Shown here: in pieces, positions 8,621-17,494 of the stretch
How positions within the stretch are numbered: the stretch's first letter is position 1
Layout of the letters: the number at the start of each line of letters is the position of its first letter
Assembly (NCBI RefSeq): GCF_009674665.1
Contig: NZ_WKJD01000019.1
Span: forward strand, 333,017-397,016
Direction of reading: 5' to 3'
Length of the DNA stretch: 64,000 bases
From: Agromyces kandeliae
Lineage (GTDB): Bacteria > Actinomycetota > Actinomycetes > Actinomycetales > Microbacteriaceae
Made by a program: the position numbers and the translations under genes
Notes under the pieces: generated by a model
The model's input: the letters and a program-made list of their open reading frames with translations, nothing else
What the model was told of the DNA's origin: nothing
Databases searched by the model: none

Positions 8621-9534
8621 CAGCGCGCCGCCAGGGCGGCGAGCGCCCGTTCGGTGTCGGCGGTGACCTGCGCGCGCTGCTCCGCCGAGAGCGGGCCGCG
8701 CGGCGGACGGGTCGGTCCGCCGTACGAATCGCCGCAGATGTCCATCGAGAGCTTGATGGCCTGCACGAACTCGGTGCGCGAGTCCCAGCGGAACACGGCG
8801 ACGAGCTGCTCGTAGAGCGCCTTCGCCTCGTGCCACTCGCCGGCGGCGCACAGGTCGTACAGCTCGACCGCCTCCTTGGGGAACGCGTTCGGGTACCCCG
8901 CGAACCACCCCACGGCGCCGTTGACCATGAGCTCGAACAGCACGTCGTCGGCGCCCGCGATGACGTCGATGTCGCACTGCTCCTTGATCTCGTAGACGCG
9001 GCGGACGTCGCCGGAGAACTCCTTGATCGCGACGACCTCGGGGATCTCGGCGAGCTTCGCGACGAGCGAGGGGACGAGGTCGACCTTGGTGTCGAAGGGG
9101 TTGTTGTACGCCATGATCGGCAGGCCGGCCTTCGCGACCTCCTCGTAGTGCGCGATCACCTCCGCCTCGTTGGCGCGGTACAGCGTCGGCGGCAGGAGCA
9201 GCACCCCGTCGGCGCCGTCCTCACGGGCGTGCTCGGCCCACGTGCGCGCCTGGTGGCTGCCCACGCCGTGCGCGCCGGCGACCACGATGCCGCGCCCGTC
9301 GACGGCGTCGACGGCGACCTGGATCACGCGACGGCGCTCCTCGTCGGTGAGCGACGAGTACTCGCCGAGCGAGCCGTTGGGCCCGACGCCGCGGCATCCG
9401 TTCCGCATCAGGAAGTCGACGTGCTCGGCGAACCGGTCGTAGTCGACCGCCAGGCCGGCCGGCGCGGCGTCGTCCTCCCTGAAGGCGAGGGTGGTCGCGA
9501 CGACGACGCCGCCGAGGTCCATGGTGCTGGTCAT
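8620..9534 (-). CDS. DapA-superfamily lyase, probable delta1-pyrroline-4-hydroxy-2-carboxylate deaminase
   Basis: A 304-residue N-acetylneuraminate lyase/DapA-superfamily TIM barrel. The substrate carboxylate loop GPNGSLGEYSSL, Y143 in YNNP and the Schiff-base K171 in VVAIKEFSGD are present. In the bacterial hydroxyproline pathway a DapA-like enzyme deaminates the pyrroline formed by D-hydroxyproline oxidation to 2-oxoglutarate semialdehyde, and position in this operon supports that. A GGAGG ribosome binding site lies 11-12 nt before the ATG. A palindrome at 9567-9577, 33 nt upstream, may be an internal operator. Aldolases of the same superfamily are the alternative. Confidence 0.8.
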   Translation of the reverse strand: MTSTMDLGGVVVATTLAFREDDAAPAGLAVDYDRFAEHVDFLMRNGCRGVGPNGSLGEYSSLTDEERRRVIQVAVDAVDGRGIVVAGAHGVGSHQARTWAEHAREDGADGVLLLPPTLYRANEAEVIAHYEEVAKAGLPIMAYNNPFDTKVDLVPSLVAKLAEIPEVVAIKEFSGDVRRVYEIKEQCDIDVIAGADDVLFELMVNGAVGWFAGYPNAFPKEAVELYDLCAAGEWHEAKALYEQLVAVFRWDSRTEFVQAIKLSMDICGDSYGGPTRPPRGPLSAEQRAQVTADTERALAALAAR

Positions 9535-9566
9535 CCGCTTCGATCCTCCGAGTCGGTCGCGAGTAA

Positions 9567-9577
9567 TATGTCACATA
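9567..9577. promoter_or_regulatory. Candidate GntR operator within the hydroxyproline operon
   Basis: TATGTCACATA is a perfect palindrome around a central C and lies in an AT-rich island in otherwise very GC-rich DNA. It shares ATATGTCA and ACAT with the palindrome upstream of the gntR gene (13049-13064). It overlaps the 3' end of the flavoprotein gene (stop at 9578-9580) and sits 33 nt before the deaminase start, so it could control an internal promoter. Binding by the local GntR protein is an inference. Confidence 0.5.
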
Positions 9578-10963
9578 CTACGTGGCGGGATCGGTCGCGG
9601 CAAGCGCCGCGACCTCGCCGATCCGGACCGGCGCGAGCACCGGCCTGCGATCGAACCCGACGGATGCCGGGGCGCCGCCCGCCTCGGCCACGATCGCCTC
9701 GACCGCGCGACCGCACGTGCGCCCCTGGCACGGACCGAGCCCGGCACGCGTCGCGAGGCGCATCGCCCGGAGCGGCACGTCGGCCCGCTCGGCGATCGCA
9801 CGCCGCGTGACCGCCTCGCACCGGCACACGATCGTGGCGTCGTCGACCCACGCCGTCCATCCGGGCCGGATCCCGTGCGCCCGCTCGAGGCGCCTCGCGA
9901 AGGCGCGCGCCCGTCGCCGGGCGGTCACCGGACCTCGGAGCCGGGGGTCGCCGAGCGCACCGCCGGCGGCGAGGAACCCGGCCACCGCGCCCTCGGCGAG
10001 CGCGGCGTCGGCGCCGGCGATGCCCGTGACCTCGCCCGCCGCGAACACCTGCGCTGTGGTGGTGCGCTGCGCGTCGTCCACGACCACGAATCGCCCTCGG
10101 TGATCGCCGCGGAGGTCGCATCCCAGCGCGAGGGCGGCCTCGAGCCGCGGCGCGAAGCCGTGGCCGAGCGCGACGGCATCGCAGGCGACCTCGCGCTCGG
10201 TCCCCACGATCGGGTGCCAGTCGGCGTCCAATGCCGCGACGACGACGCCCTCCACCCGCTCGTCCCCCAGCACCCGGACGACCCCACTCCCGGTCCGGTA
10301 CGGGATCCGGTGCCGCGCGAGACCCCCCGCGTACTGCAGGAACTCCCCGGCCTTGCCCGCCAGCTCCCACGGCCGCGGCAGCCACCCCGCCGCGAGCGCG
10401 GTGATCCGGGACGCCTCGAGCACGCCGACCACGTCGGATCCGACGAGCGCGAGCGACTGGGCCACCGGCAGCAGGAAGGGGCCTGCACCGCTCACCACCG
10501 TGCGACGACCGACGGCGACCCCGTCGCGCTTGGCGAGCGCCTGCGCCGCACCGGCCGTGGTCACGCCGGGCAGGGTCCAGCCCGGGACGGGGAGCGCGAG
10601 GTCGTGGGCACCCGTCGCGACGACGACCGCATCGGCCTCGACGTCGACGGCGGTCCGCGCATCGGCGTCCGCGGCCCCGACCACGGCGCGGAGCCGCACG
10701 CCGAGGTCGGTCGCCTCCGCGGACCACACGCTCGCTCCGACGTGCACCCGGGCGTCGCCGCGGGCGAGTGCATCTCGCAAGCGCTCGAACCGGTGCCATC
10801 CGTGCTGCAGGCGAGGATCGGTGAGCCGCTCGTGGTGCCGCCAGAACTGGCCGCCCAGGCGGTCGCCCTCGTCGAGCAGGCTCACCCGCGCGCCGGCGGC
10901 GAGGGCGCCCTGTGCGGCCGCGAGCCCGGCAGGGCCTCCGCCGAGGATCGCGACGTGCGTCAC
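9578..10963 (-). CDS. D-hydroxyproline dehydrogenase FAD/[2Fe-2S] subunit (HcnB/OoxA type)
   Basis: A 461-residue flavoprotein. FAD-binding GGGPAG is at residues 8-13, and a second dinucleotide-binding fold lies near VVSGAGPFLLPVA. The C-terminal region has an iron-sulfur motif C380-x-C382 (IVCRCEAVT) and C412-x4-C417 (GPCQGRTCG), as in opine/octopine oxidase A and HcnB proteins. Such subunits join a small ferredoxin-like subunit and a DAAO-like subunit to oxidise D-amino acids or hydroxyproline without hydrogen peroxide formation. The three genes overlap by 4 nt each here (GTGA and ATGA), a strong sign of one complex. The GTG at 10963 is chosen from that overlap. Confidence 0.85.
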   Translation of the reverse strand: MTHVAILGGGPAGLAAAQGALAAGARVSLLDEGDRLGGQFWRHHERLTDPRLQHGWHRFERLRDALARGDARVHVGASVWSAEATDLGVRLRAVVGAADADARTAVDVEADAVVVATGAHDLALPVPGWTLPGVTTAGAAQALAKRDGVAVGRRTVVSGAGPFLLPVAQSLALVGSDVVGVLEASRITALAAGWLPRPWELAGKAGEFLQYAGGLARHRIPYRTGSGVVRVLGDERVEGVVVAALDADWHPIVGTEREVACDAVALGHGFAPRLEAALALGCDLRGDHRGRFVVVDDAQRTTTAQVFAAGEVTGIAGADAALAEGAVAGFLAAGGALGDPRLRGPVTARRRARAFARRLERAHGIRPGWTAWVDDATIVCRCEAVTRRAIAERADVPLRAMRLATRAGLGPCQGRTCGRAVEAIVAEAGGAPASVGFDRRPVLAPVRIGEVAALAATDPAT

Positions 10964-11202
10964 GGCCGTGCCTCGCGTTCGATCCGGTCGCCGTCGACGG
11001 CCTCGCGCCGACACGCGCGCACGCCCTCGACGCCGTTGACCGTGACGAGGCAGTCGTGGCAGACGCCGATCCCGCAGAAGACGCCACGATCGCCCGTCTG
11101 CGAGGTACGCCATGCGGTGCGCCCGGCGCCGATGAGCACACCGGCGATGGTCTGGCCGTCCCGGCCCCGGACGGGCTCGCCGTCGACGGTGATGCGGATC
11201 AT
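10960..11202 (-). CDS. D-hydroxyproline dehydrogenase small [2Fe-2S] ferredoxin-like subunit (HcnA type)
   Basis: An 80-residue protein with the cysteine pattern of a plant-type [2Fe-2S] domain of the HcnA/SoxD-like kind: C43, C48, C51 (FCGIGVCHDC) and C64. It has no other domain. It lies between the two flavoprotein genes and overlaps both by 4 nt, so equimolar synthesis of the three subunits is likely. The cluster probably links the catalytic and electron-exit flavins. Confidence 0.85.
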   Translation of the reverse strand: MIRITVDGEPVRGRDGQTIAGVLIGAGRTAWRTSQTGDRGVFCGIGVCHDCLVTVNGVEGVRACRREAVDGDRIEREARP

Positions 11203-12356
11203 GCGGTCTCCCGGAGGCCGTCCCTGGTCGGCAGGAACGGGGTCGGATCGAGGTCGGTCGGCGCGTCGAGCACGGCGTGCGCGACGAGTTCGGCGGTGGC
11301 CGGCGCGAGTCCGATCCCCGCACCCTCGTGGCCCGTCGCGTGCACGAGCCCCGCGATCTCCGGATCGGGGCCGATCACGGGCAGGTGGTCGGGCGCGTAG
11401 GGGCGGAACCCGAAGTAGCTGCGCAGGAGGATCGTCCGCTCGAGGAACGGGAACAGCCGGACGGCCTTCGCCGCGATCGCCCCGGCCGGGGCGACGCCCG
11501 GCCGGTCGTCGAAGCCGACGCGCTCGCGACTGGACCCGATCAGCACCGTCCCGCCGGGCGTCGACTCGACGACGATGGACGTCTGCAGTGCTGCGTCGCC
11601 CGACCCGACGGCCCCGACGTAGTCGCTGTCGTAGACCTTGTGGAACACGCGTTGCGGCATCGGGGTCGTCACGAGGATCACGCCCCGGCGCGGGCGGATG
11701 TCGAGGCGCGCGCCGAGTCGCGAGGCGACCTCCGCGGACCATGGCCCGGCGCAGTTCACGACGACATCGGCCGGGATCGCGCCCGTGGCCGTCCGCACAC
11801 CGGCGATCCGCCCGGGACCGCCGATCGGCCCGGTGACCTCGGCGACGACGAGGCGTGCGCCGTGCCGCATGGCGGCCGCGAGCAGCGCCTGCGTCGCATT
11901 CGAGGGCTGCACTTGCGCATCGTCCGGATAGCGGACGGCGTGCGCGACCTCCGGCGAGAGGTGCGGCTCGGCCGACGCGAGCGCTGCCGCGTCCAGTGTC
12001 TCGGCGCGGATGCCCGTCGCCCGCTGCGCGGCGGCGAACCGCTCGAGCGCGGCCTCGCCTCCGGGGAAGGCGACGACGATCCCGCCCTTCGCCTCGAACT
12101 CGGTCGCCGGCTGCCCGTCGCGTCGATCGGCGTCGAGCCGCCCGGCGAGCGTCCGCCACATCGCGTTCGAGGCGATCGCGAGAGCGGCCTCGGGGCCGGG
12201 TGCCTTGTCGCTGACCAGCAGGTTGCCCTCGCACCGGCTGGAGGTCTCGCCGGCGACGCCGAGGCGATCGACGACCACGACCTCCGCACCGCGCTCGACG
12301 AGGGCGAGCGCGCAGGCGGCGCCGATGATGCCCGCCCCGATGACCACGACCCGCAC
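11199..12356 (-). CDS. D-hydroxyproline dehydrogenase catalytic subunit, DAAO family
   Basis: A 385-residue D-amino-acid oxidase-family flavoprotein. VVVIGAGIIGAACALAL at the N-terminus binds FAD, and the C-terminal FRPYAPDHLPVIGPDP and HATGHEGAGIGLAPAT complete the fold. Members of this family form the substrate-oxidising subunit of three-component cis-4-hydroxy-D-proline dehydrogenases. It is the first structural gene after the GntR regulator, 11 nt downstream. Glycine or sarcosine oxidase-like activity is possible, but epimerase and deaminase neighbours favour hydroxyproline. Confidence 0.83.
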   Translation of the reverse strand: MRVVVIGAGIIGAACALALVERGAEVVVVDRLGVAGETSSRCEGNLLVSDKAPGPEAALAIASNAMWRTLAGRLDADRRDGQPATEFEAKGGIVVAFPGGEAALERFAAAQRATGIRAETLDAAALASAEPHLSPEVAHAVRYPDDAQVQPSNATQALLAAAMRHGARLVVAEVTGPIGGPGRIAGVRTATGAIPADVVVNCAGPWSAEVASRLGARLDIRPRRGVILVTTPMPQRVFHKVYDSDYVGAVGSGDAALQTSIVVESTPGGTVLIGSSRERVGFDDRPGVAPAGAIAAKAVRLFPFLERTILLRSYFGFRPYAPDHLPVIGPDPEIAGLVHATGHEGAGIGLAPATAELVAHAVLDAPTDLDPTPFLPTRDGLRETA

Positions 12357-12367
12357 GCTGCGCCGCC

Positions 12368-13030
12368 TCAGTCCTCGTGCTCGCCGCTCCAGATGCCGCC
12401 GACGTGCCCGATGTGGCGTGACATCAGGTCGGCGGCAGCATCACCGCGGCCGTCGACGAGCAGGCGGACGAGTTCGGCGTGCTCGAGCGCCGACTCGGTC
12501 AGCGCGCCCGTCTCGGCCAGCTCGGCGAGGCCCGTCAGCCGCGTCTGCTGGCGCAGCTCGCGGACGACGTCGACGAGGTACCGGTTGCCGGTGAGACCGA
12601 GGAGCGTGAGGTGGAAGGTCGTGTCGGCCTCGAGGTAGTCCTGGAAGCGCCCCTCGTCGCCCGCGCGGACGATCTCCGCGGCGAGGTCGGTGAGCCGCGC
12701 CGCCGCCTCCTCTGGAACGCGGCCGGCGAGCTCGCGCATCGGCGGCACCTCGAGCAGGCGACGCACCTCGCGGAGTTGACGCAGCTCGTCGAGCGAGACC
12801 TCCGTCACCCGGAATCCCCGATTGCGCATCGGCGCGAGGAACCCGCGCCGCGCGAGGTCGAGCATCGCCTCGCGCACCGGGGTCGCGCTGACCCCGAACT
12901 CGGACGCCATCGTCGGCACCGTGAGGACGTCGCCCGGCTCGACCTCGCCGGCGACGATCCGGGAGGCGATCGCGCGCTCGACCTGTTCGCGAAGGCTCGC
13001 GACCTCGATCAACGGGGACGTGTCAGCCAT
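12368..13030 (-). CDS. GntR-family (FCD domain) transcriptional regulator of the hydroxyproline operon
   Basis: A 220-residue FadR-type GntR regulator. The winged helix-turn-helix spans about residues 10-75 (TVPTMASEFGVSATPVREAM), followed by an all-helical FCD ligand-binding domain with the typical Asp/His metal-ligand pattern (LEADTTFHLTLL). It is the first gene of the minus-strand operon and likely senses a hydroxyproline metabolite. A near-perfect 16-bp palindrome 18 nt upstream of its ATG (13049-13064) suggests autoregulation, and a related site lies at 9567-9577. Confidence 0.88.
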   Translation of the reverse strand: MADTSPLIEVASLREQVERAIASRIVAGEVEPGDVLTVPTMASEFGVSATPVREAMLDLARRGFLAPMRNRGFRVTEVSLDELRQLREVRRLLEVPPMRELAGRVPEEAAARLTDLAAEIVRAGDEGRFQDYLEADTTFHLTLLGLTGNRYLVDVVRELRQQTRLTGLAELAETGALTESALEHAELVRLLVDGRGDAAADLMSRHIGHVGGIWSGEHED

Positions 13031-13048
13031 CCCGTCGCCTCGGGTGAT

Positions 13049-13064
13049 ATGTCATGCATTACAT
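13049..13064. promoter_or_regulatory. Candidate GntR autoregulatory operator
   Basis: ATGTCATGCATTACAT is palindromic at 14 of 16 positions. It lies between the divergent gntR and ybdK genes, 18 nt before gntR, in a local AT-rich patch. It shares the ATATGTCA half-site with 9567-9577. FCD-type GntR proteins usually bind such short palindromes; binding here is inferred. Confidence 0.55.
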
Positions 13065-13181
13065 GCTAGCCGCGGCGTCGGCGCGACGGTAGGCCAGTGC
13101 TCCCGTCCCGCACTCCGGCGCGGCGGCGATCCGCCGTGTCATGATGGCCGTGCGCCCACTGGCGCGGGACGGGGGTGCCGC

Positions 13182-14333
13182 ATGGGGATCGAGTTCGCAC
13201 GATCCGAACGGTCGACGGTCGGCATCGAATGGGAGCTCGCCATCGTGGACCGCTCGACCGGTGAGCTCGCCTCGGTGGGCGACCGCGTGCTCGCGGAGCT
13301 CGGCGACGCCGACGGGACGCCGCATCCGTTCATCACGTCGGAGCTCCTGACGAACACCGTCGAGCTCGTGAGCGGCGTCCACCGCGACGTCGCGGGTGCC
13401 GTCGACGACCTCACCGGGCAGGTGGCCGAGGTGCGGGCCGTGCTCGACCGGATCGGCGAGTACGAGCTGATGTGCAGCGGCTCCCACCCCTTCAGCCGCT
13501 GGTACGACCAGCGACTCACCGACAAGCCCCGGTACCGCAAGCTCATCGAACGCACGCGGTGGTGGGGCCGCAACATGATGATCTGGGGCATCCACGTGCA
13601 CGTCGGCATCGAGGAACGCGACAAGGCGCTGCCCATCCTCGACGGCCTGCTCGCCTACGTGCCGCACCTGCAGGCACTGTCGGCCTCGAGCCCTTTCTGG
13701 GCCGGCGTCGAGACCGGCTACGCGTCGAACCGGGCGCTGATGTTCCAGCAACTGCCGACCGCCGGCCTGCCCTACCAGCTGCCCGACTGGTCGACGTACG
13801 AACGGTACGTCGACGACCTCATCCGCACCGGCGTCATCGAGGATCACACGGAGGTGCGCTGGGACATCCGCCCCTCGCCGCGCTGGGGCACCGTCGAGGT
13901 GCGCGTGTGCGACGGCGTGTCGTCGGCCGACGAGATCGGCGCGATCGCGGCGCTCATCCAGTGCCTGGTCGAGTGGATGTCGACCCGCATCGACCAGGGC
14001 GAGACGCTGCCGGTCATGCAGCCCTGGTACGTGCGCGAGAACAAGTGGCGCGCCGCCCGGTACGGCATGCACGCGGAGATCATCACGGATGCCGCCGGCA
14101 CCGAGCGCCCCGTGGCCGACGCCCTCGGCGACCTGCTCGTCACGCTCGCACCGTTCGCGGAGCGCCTCGGCTGCGCGGTCGAGCTGCAGCGGATCCGCCG
14201 CACGATCGACGAGGGTGCCGGCTACCAGCGCCAGCTCAAGGTCGCCGAGGAGCACGGCGGCGACCTGACCGCGGTGGTCGCGCACCTCGCTCGCGAGCTC
14301 CGCGAGGGCACGGGGCCGCGCTCGAGCGGCTAG
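13182..14333 (+). CDS. ybdK: Carboxylate-amine ligase, YbdK/GCS2 family
   Basis: A 383-residue member of the glutamate-cysteine ligase family 2. It has STVGIEWELAIVDRSTGEL at the N-terminus, the metal-binding GIHVHVGI, and WDIRPSPRWGTVEVRVCD. YbdK proteins join glutamate and cysteine weakly in vitro; their physiological role is unclear, especially in actinobacteria, which usually use mycothiol. The ATG at 13182 begins the family-like sequence and follows a G-rich stretch. It converges on the GH1 gene with 7 nt between stops, leaving no room for a separate terminator. Confidence 0.9.
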   Translation: MGIEFARSERSTVGIEWELAIVDRSTGELASVGDRVLAELGDADGTPHPFITSELLTNTVELVSGVHRDVAGAVDDLTGQVAEVRAVLDRIGEYELMCSGSHPFSRWYDQRLTDKPRYRKLIERTRWWGRNMMIWGIHVHVGIEERDKALPILDGLLAYVPHLQALSASSPFWAGVETGYASNRALMFQQLPTAGLPYQLPDWSTYERYVDDLIRTGVIEDHTEVRWDIRPSPRWGTVEVRVCDGVSSADEIGAIAALIQCLVEWMSTRIDQGETLPVMQPWYVRENKWRAARYGMHAEIITDAAGTERPVADALGDLLVTLAPFAERLGCAVELQRIRRTIDEGAGYQRQLKVAEEHGGDLTAVVAHLARELREGTGPRSSG

Positions 14334-14340
14334 CGACCCG

Positions 14341-15774
14341 CTACGCGGGGATGCGCCGCGTCCGGATGAGCTCCGCGAACCAGCGGGCGCTCGCCTTCGG
14401 CAGGCGCTCCAGCGTGTCGTAGTCGACGCGGACGATGCCGAACCGCTTGGAGTAGCCGTAGCCCCACTCGAAGTTGTCCATGAGCGACCACACCTGGTAG
14501 CCGCGGAGGTCGACGCCACGGGCCATCGCGCGGTGCGCGGCCGTGAAGTGCCGCCGGAGGTAGTCGACGCGATCGAGGTCGCGCACCTCGGGCCCGTCCG
14601 GCCCGTCGGTCACGACGTCGTCGAACGCCGCCCCGTTCTCGGTGATCATGAGCGGCACCTCCGGGTACGCCCCGTGCAGAGCGATGAGCAGGTCCTCGAG
14701 CCCCGACGGGTCGATGTTCCAGCCCATCGCCGTGTACGGTCCCGGCTGCTCGAGGAACTCGACGTGCTGGGAGCCCGGCCACGGCGTTCCGCCCATGTCC
14801 TTGTGGCCGTCGGCGTTCACGCGCGGCGAGACGCCATCCCACAGTCGCACCGTCACGGTCGAGTAGTAGTTCACGCCGAGCAGGTCGATCGGCTGCGCGA
14901 TGAGCTCGGTGTCGCCGGGCTTCACGAACGACCAGTCGGTGACCTCCGCGGTGTCCTCGATGACGTCGGAGGGGTAGCCGTCGCCGAAAAGCGGCCCGAG
15001 GAAGACCCGGTTGGCGAGGCCGTCGATGCGGCGGGCGGCCTCGTGCCCGGTCTCGCCCGACGGGCGGATGACGTGCAGGTTCAACGTGATCGAGAACCCG
15101 GGGTCGTTCGTGACGACCTCGCGGAGGGCCGACACGGCGAGGCCGTGGGCGAGGTTCAGGTGGTGCACCGCGGTGAGCGCCTTGGCCCCGTCGAGGAGGC
15201 CCGGCGCGTGCGCGCCCGAACCGTAGCCCAGGTAGGCCGAGCACCACGGCTCGTTGAGCGTCGTCCACACGGCGACGCGGTCTCCCAGCCGCTCCCCCAT
15301 GATCCGCGCGTAGTCCGCGAACGCCTCGGCCGTCGCGCGGTTCGTCCAGCCGCCCTCGTCTTCGAGCGCCTGCGGCAGGTCCCAGTGGTAGAGCGTCGCG
15401 ATGGGGCGGATGCCCCGGGCGATCAGTCCGTCGACGAGATGCTCGTAGAACGCCAGCCCGTCCTCGTTCGCCGGCCCGCGGCCGGTCGGCTGGATGCGCG
15501 GCCACGCGATCGAGAAGCGGTACGCCTCGAGCCCGAGCTCTGCCATGAGGTCGAGGTCGGACTCCCACCGGTGGTAGTGGTCGCACGCGACATCCCCGGT
15601 GTCGCCGTTCCACACCTTGCCGGGGGTGTGACTGAACGTGTCCCAGATGGACGGCCCACGGCCGCCCTCGGTCGCGGCGCCCTCGATCTGGTACGACGCG
15701 GTCGCCGATCCGAGCAGGAAGTCGGGTGCGAACTCGAGGCCCGAGTCGCGGTAGTCGGGGTCGCCGGTCGTCAT
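14341..15774 (-). CDS. Beta-glucosidase, glycoside hydrolase family 1
   Basis: A 477-residue GH1 enzyme of full family length. [15 protein letters not shown] at the N-terminus is the family signature. The acid/base Glu is E175 in TLNEPW, and the nucleophile is E379 in ITENG. No signal peptide is present, so it acts in the cytoplasm on imported beta-glucosides. No transporter gene is adjacent. Confidence 0.95.
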   Translation of the reverse strand: MTTGDPDYRDSGLEFAPDFLLGSATASYQIEGAATEGGRGPSIWDTFSHTPGKVWNGDTGDVACDHYHRWESDLDLMAELGLEAYRFSIAWPRIQPTGRGPANEDGLAFYEHLVDGLIARGIRPIATLYHWDLPQALEDEGGWTNRATAEAFADYARIMGERLGDRVAVWTTLNEPWCSAYLGYGSGAHAPGLLDGAKALTAVHHLNLAHGLAVSALREVVTNDPGFSITLNLHVIRPSGETGHEAARRIDGLANRVFLGPLFGDGYPSDVIEDTAEVTDWSFVKPGDTELIAQPIDLLGVNYYSTVTVRLWDGVSPRVNADGHKDMGGTPWPGSQHVEFLEQPGPYTAMGWNIDPSGLEDLLIALHGAYPEVPLMITENGAAFDDVVTDGPDGPEVRDLDRVDYLRRHFTAAHRAMARGVDLRGYQVWSLMDNFEWGYGYSKRFGIVRVDYDTLERLPKASARWFAELIRTRRIPA

Positions 15775-15858
15775 CGTCGCTCCGTCCTCGTCCGCGGCGC
15801 AGGCCGCGGGTCCAACACTACGCCGGGGCGCGCCGGCCCAGCACGTCGATGACGCCGA

Positions 15859-17448
15859 TCAGCGGCCGAGCAGTTTCTGGAGGGCGGCCATCTCCTCCTC
15901 GGAAGGCGCCCCCTTCGCACCCGCGCCGCCGCCGAGGCCGAAGCCCGAGCCGGCGGGCGCGTCTGATGCCGCACCGGGCACCTGTCCGGACGCGATCGCC
16001 GCGTTCTCGGCGGCGCGCTTGGCGGGGTTGCCCGAGCGCGAGCCGCCGCCCGACTTCTTCTTGTTCTTCGCCGACTGGCGCTTGCCGCCGCCGTACCCGC
16101 CGCCGCCCGGGATCGGGCCCATGCCGGGGATCTGCGGCGTGCCACCGCGCGCGACCGTCTTCATCATCTTCGCGGCCTGCTCGAAGCGCTGCACGAGCTG
16201 GTTGACGTCGGTGACGGTCATGCCCGAGCCCTTGGCGATGCGGAGGCGACGCGAGCCGTTCAGGAGCTTGGTGTTCTTGCGCTCGGCCGGCGTCATCGAC
16301 TGGATGATCGCCTCGGTGCGCACGATCTCTCGCTCGTCGAAGTTCTCGAGCTGCTGCTTCATGCCGCCCGCACCGGGGAGCATGCCGAGCATCTTCTTGA
16401 TCGAGCCCGCGCCGCGGAGCTGCTGCATCTGCGCCAGGAAGTCGTCGAGCGTGAACTGCTCCGTCGCGATCTTCTCGGCGACCTTCAGCGCCTCCTCCTC
16501 GTCGAACGCCTGCTGGGCCTGCTCGATGAGGGTGAGGATGTCGCCGAGGTCGAGGATGCGGCTCGCCATGCGGTCGGGGTGGAACGGCTCGAAGTCGTCG
16601 AGCGTCTCACCGGTGGACGCGAAGATGATGGGGCGCCCGGTGACGGATGCCACGGAGAGCGCGGCGCCGCCGCGCGCGTCGCCGTCGAGCTTGGAGAGCA
16701 CGACGCCCGTGAAGTCGACGCCGTCCTGGAACGCCTTCGCGGTCGTGACGGCGTCCTGGCCGATCATGGCGTCGATGACGAAGAGGACCTCGTCGGGGTT
16801 CGTGGCCTTCCGGATGTCGGCGGCCTGCTTCATCATCTCGGCGTCGACGCCGAGGCGGCCGGCCGTGTCGATGATGACGACGTCGTGCTGGGCGCGCGCG
16901 GCCTGCGCGACGGCGTCCTCGGCGACGCGCACGGGGTCGCCGACGCCGTTGCCGGGCTCGGGCGCGAAGACGGTGACGCCGGCCTGCTCGCCGACGACCT
17001 GGAGCTGGTTCACGGCGTTCGGCCGCTGGAGGTCGGCGGCCACGAGCATGGGCGTGTGGCCGTCCTTCTTGAGCCACTTCGCGAGCTTGCCCGCGAGGGT
17101 CGTCTTGCCGGCGCCCTGGAGGCCCGCGAGCATGATGACGGTGGGCGGGTTCTTGGCGAACTGGAGCCGACGCTGCTGGCCGCCGAGGATGCCGACGAGC
17201 TCCTCGTTGACGATCTGCACGACCTGCTGGGCGGGGTTCAGCGCCCGGTTGACCTCGTCGCCCAGTGCGCGTTCGCGCACCGTCGCGGTGAACGACTTGA
17301 CGACGTCGAGCGAGACGTCGGCGTCGAGGAGGGCGCGCCGGATCTCGCGGACGGTGCCGTCGACGTCGGATGCGGTGAGCTTGCCCTTGGTGCGGAGGTT
17401 CTTGAACGTCTCGGTGAGACGGTCGGAGAGGGTGCCGAACGTAGCCAT
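15859..17448 (-). CDS. ffh: Signal recognition particle protein Ffh
   Basis: A 529-residue SRP54 GTPase. The N domain is followed by the G domain with GLQGAGKTT (about residues 106-114), DTAGRLG and SKLDGDARGG. The methionine-rich M domain (MQQLRGAGSIKKMLGMLPG, later GSRRLRIAKGSGM) binds 4.5S RNA and signal peptides. The C-terminus is a Gly/Ser/Lys-rich tail of about 90 residues. It delivers nascent membrane proteins to FtsY, whose gene is about 0.5 kb upstream in the same direction, separated by the DUF2004 gene. Related genomes place rpsP just downstream; here GH1, ybdK and the hydroxyproline genes intervene. Confidence 0.97.
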   Translation of the reverse strand: MATFGTLSDRLTETFKNLRTKGKLTASDVDGTVREIRRALLDADVSLDVVKSFTATVRERALGDEVNRALNPAQQVVQIVNEELVGILGGQQRRLQFAKNPPTVIMLAGLQGAGKTTLAGKLAKWLKKDGHTPMLVAADLQRPNAVNQLQVVGEQAGVTVFAPEPGNGVGDPVRVAEDAVAQAARAQHDVVIIDTAGRLGVDAEMMKQAADIRKATNPDEVLFVIDAMIGQDAVTTAKAFQDGVDFTGVVLSKLDGDARGGAALSVASVTGRPIIFASTGETLDDFEPFHPDRMASRILDLGDILTLIEQAQQAFDEEEALKVAEKIATEQFTLDDFLAQMQQLRGAGSIKKMLGMLPGAGGMKQQLENFDEREIVRTEAIIQSMTPAERKNTKLLNGSRRLRIAKGSGMTVTDVNQLVQRFEQAAKMMKTVARGGTPQIPGMGPIPGGGGYGGGKRQSAKNKKKSGGGSRSGNPAKRAAENAAIASGQVPGAASDAPAGSGFGLGGGAGAKGAPSEEEMAALQKLLGR

Positions 17449-17494
17449 GATGCCCTCAAGTGTAGAGGGCGACTCCGTGGCATCCGCTCACGGC

